5,524 nucleotides of DNA, from NCBI GenBank assembly GCA_017883485.1, contig JADGNM010000196.1, forward strand, positions 1-5,524, read 5' to 3'. Positions within the stretch are counted from its first letter, which is position 1; each line of letters starts with the position of its first letter. This DNA is from Methanosarcina sp. (lineage in GTDB: Archaea; Halobacteriota; Methanosarcinia; Methanosarcinales; Methanosarcinaceae). Shown here in pieces: positions 1 to 4,901 of this stretch. The position numbers and the translations under genes were made by a program. A model generated the notes under the pieces. The model was not told the origin of the DNA. It was given only the letters and a program-made list of their open reading frames with translations, and searched no databases.

Positions 1-54
1 GCATTGATAACGATAGAAAAAAATATAAAAGTAGATTTCATTGATGCGAAATAA
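1..54 (+). CDS. possible C-terminal end of an upstream gene (partial)
   Basis: Reading frame 1 is open from the window edge to a TAA at 52-54 and encodes the 17 residues ALITIEKNIKVDFIDAK. It would end 20 bases before the parA start, a spacing that fits an operon. The frame starting at base 3 is also open for 13 codons, to a TGA at 40-42, so the choice of frame is uncertain and both could be chance. The fragment is too short to suggest a function. Confidence 0.25.
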   Translation, partial: ALITIEKNIKVDFIDAK

Positions 55-74
55 TCAAATTATAAAAGGATAAA

Positions 75-812
75 ATGATAAAGATCGCGATATCTGGAAA
101 AGGGGGAGTTGGAAAAACCACTTCGGCAATAAACATTTCTGCGGGATTGGCCAAGCAGGGTAATAATGTCCTGGTTATCGATGCAGATCCACAAGCAAAT
201 CTTACTGAGAGTTTTGGTATTTTTGATCCTGTTAAGGATATGTATCTATCCTTTAGCAAAGGAGATCCACTTCCTATAGTAAAGGTTAAAGAGAATTTAT
301 CAGTAGTACCTAACTCGCTAAATTTTGCAGGGATCGAGCTGGAAATAGCCGGAAGGATGCCAAGGGAAATTATTCTAAAGGAGTTCATGCAGGGGATAGG
401 AAACAGTTACGATTATTGTGTTATAGATTGCCCTCCCTCCCTGGGGTTGATTACCCTCAATGCGCTGGTTGCTGCTGACGAGGTATACATACCGATGGAA
501 GCAGAGTTTTTGGCTTACAGGGGGATAGATTCAATTGTTGGGATAATCAACCTGGTAAAAAAGCATTTTAACCCAGGTCTTACGATTAAAGGTGTATTTT
601 TTACCAAGTACAATGAACAAAGGGTTCTTACCAAGGAGATACGAAATCAGATTAAAGGCTATTTCGGTGACAATCTCATGAAAACCGCTATACGTGTAAA
701 CGTTGCACTTGCTGAGTCTCAGAGTAGTGGTAAGGATATTTTTGAGTATGATCCCGCCAGCAACGGTGCAACGGATTACATGAGTTTAGTAAAGGAAATA
801 ATAAAAAATTAA
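75..812 (+). CDS. parA: ParA-family partition ATPase (MinD/ParA/Soj type)
   Basis: A 245-residue deviant-Walker ATPase. Proteins of this family bind ATP, dimerise, coat DNA non-specifically and move or position plasmids or chromosome regions together with a DNA-bound partner. Visible motifs are the deviant Walker A KGGVGKTT at residues 9-16 with its signature lysine K9, the A' motif around D36 and D38 (DADPQANLT), and Walker B VIDCPPS around D118. The ATPase fold begins at residue 2, so there is no N-terminal helix-turn-helix extension as in P1-type ParA. This matches the short (type Ib or Soj-like) class, whose partners are often small DNA-binding proteins. The ATG at 75 is preceded by AAAAGGA at 64-70. 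The gene lies 3 bases before the next gene, so the two are almost certainly cotranscribed. The setting suggests maintenance of a plasmid or integrative element rather than chromosomal ParA, because the partner is not a full-length ParB. Family assignment is firm; the mobile-element role is inferred. Confidence 0.93.
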   Translation: MIKIAISGKGGVGKTTSAINISAGLAKQGNNVLVIDADPQANLTESFGIFDPVKDMYLSFSKGDPLPIVKVKENLSVVPNSLNFAGIELEIAGRMPREIILKEFMQGIGNSYDYCVIDCPPSLGLITLNALVAADEVYIPMEAEFLAYRGIDSIVGIINLVKKHFNPGLTIKGVFFTKYNEQRVLTKEIRNQIKGYFGDNLMKTAIRVNVALAESQSSGKDIFEYDPASNGATDYMSLVKEIIKN

Positions 813-815
813 GCC

Positions 816-1097
816 ATGGGAAAGAAAAACTTTGACAACATTAAAAAGAATAGCCACCTGGGCGGTGGGTTAAATAGCCTGATTGGGATTAAAGAGAACC
901 CAGAGGTAGAAGAAAATCAAAACCTGCCGGCTGAAGTTCCTAAAACATTCACCATGATACTTGGCGATTATGAGTATCTGCAGGCTTACTCCCGTTATAT
1001 GGCTTTTCATAGTAACTCAAAATACCCTCTTAAGAGGTCTCTAAGCGATGCGATTACTCTTCTAAGGGCTGCGCACCCCGAAGTAACGATAGATTAA
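816..1097 (+). CDS. small ParB-like partner of ParA with probable ribbon-helix-helix domain
   Basis: A 93-residue basic protein starting 3 bases after the parA stop, so translational coupling is likely. No good Shine-Dalgarno is visible close to the ATG. Residues 1-24 are lysine-rich and end in LGGGLNSLIG (15-24). This resembles the N-terminal LGrGLxxLI peptide with which canonical ParB/Spo0J proteins contact and stimulate ParA. Residues 25-43 are acidic and proline-containing, probably a flexible linker. Residues 44-88 can be read as a strand (TFTMILG), a helix (51-67), a short basic turn (KYPLKR) and a second helix (75-88, SLSDAITLLRAA), which is the layout of a ribbon-helix-helix DNA-binding dimer. 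The ParB nuclease-like core and helix-turn-helix are absent. The likely role is the centromere-binding adaptor of this partition pair, and perhaps autorepressor of the operon. The fold is predicted by eye. I do not recognise a named family. Confidence 0.75.
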   Translation: MGKKNFDNIKKNSHLGGGLNSLIGIKENPEVEENQNLPAEVPKTFTMILGDYEYLQAYSRYMAFHSNSKYPLKRSLSDAITLLRAAHPEVTID

Positions 1098-1140
1098 AAG
1101 AAGCCCCTGAGAATCATTTTTCAGGGGCTTCTTATTTCTT
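1098..1140 (+). terminator. Rho-independent terminator of the parA operon
   Basis: A perfect 13-bp stem starts directly after the stop codon. The left arm is 1098-1110 and the right arm 1121-1133, with a GCCCC/GGGGC core and a 10-base loop. The T-rich tail ATTTCTTT follows. The stem is strong enough to end transcription before the convergent ssb gene. Confidence 0.88.
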
Positions 1141-1154
1141 TAAGGTTTAACCAT

Positions 1155-1180
1155 AAAAAAAAAGGGGGTGTTACCCCCTT
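1155..1180 (-). terminator. Rho-independent terminator of ssb
   Basis: Read on the minus strand, an 8-bp stem (arms 1173-1180 and 1162-1169, with a GGGGG/CCCCC core) closes a 3-base loop. The A-run at 1155-1163 forms a tract of nine T on that strand, partly inside the stem. It begins 3 bases after the ssb stop codon. It sits back to back with the parA-operon terminator, so the two convergent units are insulated from each other. Confidence 0.88.
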
Positions 1181-1183
1181 AAT

Positions 1184-1519
1184 TTATTTCTCTTCAGTTT
1201 TTGCTTTACTTTGAAACTCAACTGTATCAACGGTACAAGTAAGAACTGCTATAACTTTCTTAGCATCATCCTTATCGATGTATGCCCTTGCTGAAGGCTC
1301 TCCCTGAATGGTAACGTGTGTACCAACCTTAAGGAAAGGAAAAACATTTTCACGATTCCAGAGTGAACACTCTACCCAAGACGTTTCATTAACTTTTTTA
1401 CCGTCTTTAGCTGTAAAATGCTTATCTACTGCTACGGTGAAGTTCAAAACCTTAGAATCACCAACTGTTGCAACGGCTTTTACTGTGCCGATGTTGCCTG
1501 TAAAAATTTGTACGTTCAT
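1184..1519 (-). CDS. ssb: single-stranded DNA-binding protein, short mobile-element type
   Basis: A 111-residue OB-fold protein that coats single-stranded DNA during replication, repair or conjugative transfer. Features typical of SSB are the first strand MNVQIFTGNIG (1-11), the NFTVAVDKHF segment (26-35), TSWVECSLW (46-54) with stacking tryptophans W48 and W54, and the KVGTHVTIQGEPSARAY segment (64-80) ending in Y80. Chromosomal SSBs carry a long flexible tail ending in an acidic tip such as DDDIPF, which recruits partner enzymes. Here the protein ends KAKTEEK right after the fold, so that tip is missing. This suggests an accessory SSB on a plasmid or integrative element rather than the cell's essential copy. 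The ATG at 1517-1519 follows an A/T-rich leader without a clear Shine-Dalgarno, as is usual in Bacteroidota. The gene is convergent with the parA operon. Confidence 0.88.
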   Translation of the reverse strand: MNVQIFTGNIGTVKAVATVGDSKVLNFTVAVDKHFTAKDGKKVNETSWVECSLWNRENVFPFLKVGTHVTIQGEPSARAYIDKDDAKKVIAVLTCTVDTVEFQSKAKTEEK

Positions 1520-1732
1520 AGTAATAATTTTTTAAATGATTAATAATATAATGCTGTAAACCAGCAATTTTGCGCAAAGTGAAGTCAATAAGATTGAATA
1601 AGGGCAAAAGGAAACGCAATAAATAGCTGGTGCGGCTTTATGGCGTAGTCTTTTGCGTGTGGGTGGTTGTATTGCATTGGCCACCATTTCAAACGGTTGA
1701 CTAAATTAGTGAAAAAATCTGGTTAAATGATC

Positions 1733-1749
1733 ATTCGGCGTAGCCGAAT
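1733..1749. repeat. perfect hairpin ATTCGGC-GTA-GCCGAAT
   Basis: Seven-base-pair perfect stem with a 3-base loop, overlapping the 10-bp palindrome AATGATCATT at 1726-1735. It has no T-tract on either side, so it is not a standard terminator. It is followed by a run of T (1766-1772). Confidence 0.7.
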
Positions 1750-1802
1750 ACCGCTCTGATGTTACTTTTTTTCTTTAAGCGAAAGCGAGCTGTAGCGCTT
1801 CC

Positions 1803-1822
1803 TGGGTCGGAGCGAGGACCCA
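1803..1822. repeat. hairpin TGGGTC/GACCCA with GGAGCGAG loop
   Basis: Perfect 6-bp stem (1803-1808 with 1817-1822) around an 8-base purine-rich loop. The loop contains one of the recurring AGCGAG motifs of this stretch. Confidence 0.65.
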
Positions 1823-2034
1823 TAAATTCAACCTGGGAGCTGGTGGAAAAGTGTTAGACGTTTTGAAGCGGAGATCTACGGAGCGGAAAAATCGGCTAAC
1901 TCTTTCCAGGCAATAGGGTAGGGGTTTTAAGTTTGTAGTTTTTTCTACTACAAATTTAAATCTCCTTTTTAGACAAACATTCTTAATCTCCTGTGTTTGG
2001 CTAAAAACCGTGCGATGGCAAAGGTTGAATTTAT
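1822..2034. repeat. 13-bp perfect inverted repeat, arms about 200 bases apart
   Basis: ATAAATTCAACCT at 1822-1834 is repeated as its exact reverse complement AGGTTGAATTTAT at 2022-2034. The arms enclose 187 bases that include the hairpin at 1932-1954. On each side an AGCG(G)AG-containing segment lies just outside the arm. This symmetry suggests a palindromically organised element, or the closing stem of a large folded RNA. Confidence 0.6.
1932..1954. repeat. hairpin TTTGTAG/CTACAAA
   Basis: Seven-base-pair perfect stem (1932-1938 with 1948-1954) and a 9-base T-rich loop. It extends to nearly 10 bp if one mismatch (a wobble pair in RNA) is allowed. It lies close to the midpoint between the two arms of the 13-bp inverted repeat. 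Confidence 0.6.
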
Positions 2035-2123
2035 AAACTTTTCTTCCTGATCCGAGCGGAGCATCGAAACGCAGCGAGAATCTTCCTTTTAGCGTAAGGG
2101 TATTTTGTTCATTATTCCTTAAT

Positions 2124-2146
2124 CTCGTCATATAGTTAGGGACGAG
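2124..2146. repeat. hairpin CTCGTC/GACGAG
   Basis: Perfect 6-bp stem (2124-2129 with 2141-2146) and an 11-base loop, in the same gene-free stretch. There is no U-tract, so it is not a terminator. Confidence 0.55.
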
Positions 2147-2173
2147 CTGGAAGGCTTGCAGAAAATAATTTAT

Positions 2174-2214
2174 AGGTCGGCAATATGTGACCTGCAAATG
2201 TGCCTGACAGCACA
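2174..2214 (-). repeat. two adjacent short hairpins downstream of the permease gene
   Basis: Stems AGGTC/GACCT (2174-2178 with 2189-2193) and TGTGC/GCACA (2199-2203 with 2210-2214) are separated by 5 bases. They lie 38 bases and more past the permease stop. They could slow or end permease transcription, but neither is followed by a clear T-tract on the minus strand, so I do not call them a terminator. Confidence 0.4.
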
Positions 2215-2252
2215 GAGTGAGAGATCAAGTAAATATTAAAAAAACTTGAATT

Positions 2253-4565
2253 CTATTCATATCGCAATGATTCCACCGGATTTCTAGTTGCAGCACGCCA
2301 GCTTTGCAAGGATACCGTTAACAAAGCAATTCCAAGTGCTATAACTCCTGCCAAAGCAAATATCCACCAGCTTAATTCTGTTTTGTAAGCAAAATTTTCG
2401 AGCCACTTATGCATAATATAATACATAACAGGACATGACAAAATAAAACCTGTCAATACCCACCTGAAGAAATCTCTGTTAAGCAGGATGAGGATATTTG
2501 AAATACCTGCTCCATTGACTTTTCTAAGACCAATCTCTTTTGTCCTTTTTCTGATTGTATATTCTGCCAGACCAATAATCCCGAGACATGAAATTAAGAT
2601 AGAAAGTAAGGCGAAAAGTCGTATTGATTCAACCAGTTTATCTTCCCCCTTATACATTGAGTCAAGCCATTCATCGTAAAACTGGTATTTCAATTCATAC
2701 CCAGGACATACCTCTTTCCATGTCTCTTGTAAAACGCTGATAACCCTCGAAAGAGTTTCCTGACTTACCCTAATTGTCAGGTTTGATATTCCCATTTCTG
2801 AAGAAATTGGTATCGCCAGTAGCCCGATCTGGTTGTACATATTGGCAAAATGGAAATCTTTTACGATCCCTATAATTTCTTTCCCATGATATTTTTCCCC
2901 AAGGAAGGATTTCCAGCCAGTTATTTTAAATGCTGTTTCATTTATGTAACATACTTTATTGAAATCCGAAGGTCGAAGCTCTCTTCCCATTATAACAGGT
3001 ATCCTGAAAACTTTGAGAAAGGAAGTATCAACATTCAGCTCATTTACAATAATGTCTTTGCTGTCGAGTCCACTCCAGGAGGATGTTAAATATATGCTCC
3101 CCGGAGTTCCATGTGAGAAACAGACATCGGAAATTGAAGGATCAGTTAAGAGCCTGTCCCGGATAGCATTAGCTTTGTTAAGAAGCTGCCAGTGAACATC
3201 AACCCTCAATAATCTGTTTGTATCAAATCCAAAATCTTTCGACCTTACAAAATCAATCTGTTTTGATAGAATTATCAAAGTAATAATGAGCGACACAGAA
3301 ACTGTGTACTGAATTATGTTGAGGACAGCTCTGAATCCAAAGGAGCTGTTTTTCCCTGCGTGATTCTTACTTAAAATGTCGATAGGTTTGCGCCTGGAAA
3401 TTGATAACGCCGGATATATGCCTGATATGAAGGATATCACAATGACACCTAAAACTATCCAGCCTGACCGGAAAGATTGGAATAAAGTCGACATTTCAAT
3501 TTTACTGTCAAGGAATTCTTCGAAAAATGGAACCCAGAGAGCAGAAAACTGAATTGCCAGAAGAAAAGAAACAATACAGACCAGGAGTGCTTCAGCCATA
3601 AACTGCATAAAAATCTGTATTCTGCCTGCTCCAATTGTCTTTTTTATGCCTATCTCCTTCAGCCTGTCAGAATGTATTGCAGTCGTGAGATTAATATAGT
3701 TAAAAACAGCCAGCAGGATAATAATGAGACTTATTACAGAAAGTACTCTGATTAATTTTAAGTTTGCATGCAGGGTTTGACTTCTTTCAATCCCCTGCAT
3801 AAAGTAAGATTCTTTAAATGGTACCAGATTAATACTGTTGATCTTGTAACCAACCTTATACTCGATGGAGCAGAAATTTTTCGTTAATTGCTCTTCAAGA
3901 CCTGAACTGTTTTCTTTGTTTTTTAACAGAAGGAATAATCTGAAATAATTAACATTATTACCCTGTCCGTCGCTGCTTCCTTCATATATAATCTTTACTT
4001 TGGAATTAGTGAGAAAATCACCCCTGATACTTGACTTCGAAGAAAAGTCTTTTATCACTGCGGTAACTACCAATGGTTCCCTGTATTCAGCTACTAGTGT
4101 TTTCCCCAGAGGATTTTCACTGCCAAATATTTTCTTTGCAAAACTCTCTGTTAAAACGACATCATTCAGATTTGCCAGTGCAGTATTTAATTCACCCAGT
4201 ATAAACTGAGATGAAAAAATATTGAAAAAGGAATTATCGGTTACAATCATTTGTCCACTGAATGGCACATCATCATATGTGATATTTGAGGTGTAGCTAT
4301 TGTAACGACATGCATTTTCTATATCCGGATAATTTGCAATAAAGGATTCACGAAAATCCTCCCTTACCGATGCATTATTTCGATTGGCAAAAACACGGTA
4401 GATATTGTTTATCTTCGGATATTCACTGTCGGTACTAAACTCCTTAATCAGGAACGCAATTAGAACCAGCGCCATTGATATGCTTATTGAGAATCCGGCA
4501 ATAGTAATTATTGAGGTCGCCTTATTTTTTAATACATTCCTGACTATATGCTTTACATTTATCAT
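2253..4565 (-). CDS. ABC-transporter permease, double FtsX/MacB-PCD type
   Basis: A complete 770-residue inner-membrane permease of the MacB/FtsX superfamily, in the duplicated eight-helix form common in Bacteroidota. Segments in order: TM1 at about 17-41; a first periplasmic MacB-PCD domain at about 42-265; TM2-4 at about 271-291, 319-342 and 367-390; TM5 at about 412-434; a second periplasmic domain at about 435-640; and TM6-8 at about 647-668, 698-718 and 730-754. Each half has the conserved cytoplasmic loop that contacts the ATPase, LKEIGIKKTIGAG (302-314) and RTKEIGLRKVNGAG (674-687). The C-terminus ATRNPVESLRYE is typical of the family. Such proteins work with a separate ATP-binding subunit, absent from this window, usually in mechanotransmission, lipoprotein or peptide/drug export rather than substrate import. 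The substrate cannot be told. It is divergent from a sigma-54 response regulator that probably controls it. The start lies in an A-rich context with no Shine-Dalgarno. Confidence 0.94.
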   Translation of the reverse strand: MINVKHIVRNVLKNKATSIITIAGFSISISMALVLIAFLIKEFSTDSEYPKINNIYRVFANRNNASVREDFRESFIANYPDIENACRYNSYTSNITYDDVPFSGQMIVTDNSFFNIFSSQFILGELNTALANLNDVVLTESFAKKIFGSENPLGKTLVAEYREPLVVTAVIKDFSSKSSIRGDFLTNSKVKIIYEGSSDGQGNNVNYFRLFLLLKNKENSSGLEEQLTKNFCSIEYKVGYKINSINLVPFKESYFMQGIERSQTLHANLKLIRVLSVISLIIILLAVFNYINLTTAIHSDRLKEIGIKKTIGAGRIQIFMQFMAEALLVCIVSFLLAIQFSALWVPFFEEFLDSKIEMSTLFQSFRSGWIVLGVIVISFISGIYPALSISRRKPIDILSKNHAGKNSSFGFRAVLNIIQYTVSVSLIITLIILSKQIDFVRSKDFGFDTNRLLRVDVHWQLLNKANAIRDRLLTDPSISDVCFSHGTPGSIYLTSSWSGLDSKDIIVNELNVDTSFLKVFRIPVIMGRELRPSDFNKVCYINETAFKITGWKSFLGEKYHGKEIIGIVKDFHFANMYNQIGLLAIPISSEMGISNLTIRVSQETLSRVISVLQETWKEVCPGYELKYQFYDEWLDSMYKGEDKLVESIRLFALLSILISCLGIIGLAEYTIRKRTKEIGLRKVNGAGISNILILLNRDFFRWVLTGFILSCPVMYYIMHKWLENFAYKTELSWWIFALAGVIALGIALLTVSLQSWRAATRNPVESLRYE

Positions 4566-4615
4566 TTTTCAGGATACTTAATTAAATAGTAGTTGTTCTA
4601 TAACCATTAATTATT

Positions 4616-4630
4616 ACGAATATGATGCCA
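4616..4630 (-). promoter_or_regulatory. candidate sigma-54-like promoter for the permease
   Basis: On the minus strand TGGCAT-CATAT-TCGT reads from 4630 down to 4616. It matches the -24 box TGGCA and keeps the 10-base GG-to-G spacing, but has GT where the -12 box should have GC. The predicted start near 4604 would leave a leader of about 39 bases before the permease ATG. The -12 mismatch makes this tentative. It is supported mainly by the NtrC-type regulator next door and by the dyads at a typical enhancer distance. Confidence 0.25.
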
Positions 4631-4683
4631 TAAACATATCTTACTGATATATAGGCGTATACATATTTGTATTTCAAAAACAG

Positions 4684-4721
4684 GTAAATTTATTTTACGG
4701 TAATGTGTAAAAATATTTTAC
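4684..4721. promoter_or_regulatory. tandem 15-bp dyads, probable operator or enhancer
   Basis: GTAAATTTATTTTAC (4684-4698) and GTAAAAATATTTTAC (4707-4721) agree at 13 of 15 positions. Each has inverted arms GTAAA(A)/(T)TTTAC. Their starts are 23 bp apart, close to two helical turns, so two dimers could bind the same face of DNA. A further half site ATTTTAC lies at 4753-4759. Their place in the divergent gap, about 80-117 bases upstream of the candidate sigma-54 start, is where NtrC-type activators usually bind. That the neighbouring regulator is the binder is inference, and the A/T-rich setting raises the chance of coincidence. Confidence 0.45.
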
Positions 4722-4791
4722 GATTTGTTGACTTTGGTTTTGGAATAGGATAATTTTACTTTTTTATACTTCAAGCGCCCAATTGGGAGGG

Positions 4792-4867
4792 TTTGCCCCC
4801 CCATCCCCCCTAAAGGGGGGTTAAAAATCGAACTGAATTATACCCCCTTTAGGGGGAAGGGGGCAAA
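4792..4867. repeat. nested C/G-run palindromic repeat (REP-like)
   Basis: Two smaller hairpins, C6-TAAA-G6 (4805-4820) and C5-TTTA-G5 (4843-4856), are themselves arranged as an inverted pair. The outer arms TTTGCCCCC (4792-4800) and GGGGGCAAA (4859-4867) also pair, giving one long imperfect stem around a loop at 4821-4842. A separate 10-bp palindrome CCCAATTGGG sits just before it at 4778-4787. I recall C5-TAAA-G5 motifs as common dispersed repeats in Bacteroidota, but have not checked this. It lies 34 bases before the regulator start, so it may be in the transcribed leader. There is no T-tract on either side to make it a terminator. Confidence 0.7.
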
Positions 4868-4901
4868 AAAGCTGGAGTAAAAATGGTTGATATCAATCTA
4901 T

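Larger units (their letters stand above)
1520..2252. other. 733-base stretch without a convincing gene, hairpin-rich
   Basis: This lies between the ssb start and the permease stop. No frame gives a recognisable protein. The longest open frame (minus strand, 1775-2197) has low-complexity composition and no domain I can name. The stretch holds many short perfect hairpins (listed separately where strongest), additional weaker ones at 1552-1566, 1662-1685 and 2199-2214, 10-bp palindromes at 1569-1578 and 1726-1735, and repeated AGCG(G)AG motifs between 1784 and 2078. It could be a long structured 5' leader of ssb, a replication or transfer origin, or a decayed mobile-element end. No tRNA, tmRNA or RNase P signature was seen. 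Confidence 0.6.

Noticed and set aside
38..388. Open frame on the minus strand inside parA
   Set aside because: Shadow of the clearly coding ParA frame, with no domain of its own.
1308..1535. Open frame on the plus strand over ssb
   Set aside because: Antisense shadow of a recognisable SSB gene.
1775..2197. 140-codon open frame on the minus strand
   Set aside because: It shows no recognisable domain, has odd composition rich in F, R, L and T, crosses several hairpins and both arms of the inverted repeat, and has no convincing start context. More likely non-coding DNA that happens to be open.
1520..2252. tRNA, tmRNA, RNase P RNA or SRP RNA in the gene-free stretch
   Set aside because: No TTCGA-type T-loop, CCA end or other signature sequence of these RNAs was found on either strand.
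4728..4756. TTGACT followed 17 bases later by TAATTT, resembling a sigma-70 promoter for the regulator
   Set aside because: Bacteroidota main promoters use a different -7 element (TAnnTTTG), which is not present here at the right place. The match is probably chance in A/T-rich DNA.
4792..4867. Palindromic repeat as a bidirectional terminator
   Set aside because: Both neighbouring genes start toward this gap rather than end in it, and no T-tract follows the stem in either direction.
4859..4872. GG-N10-GC spacing resembling a sigma-54 promoter for the regulator
   Set aside because: It falls in the G-run of the palindromic repeat, matches only the GG and GC positions, and would start transcription only about 18 bases before the ATG.
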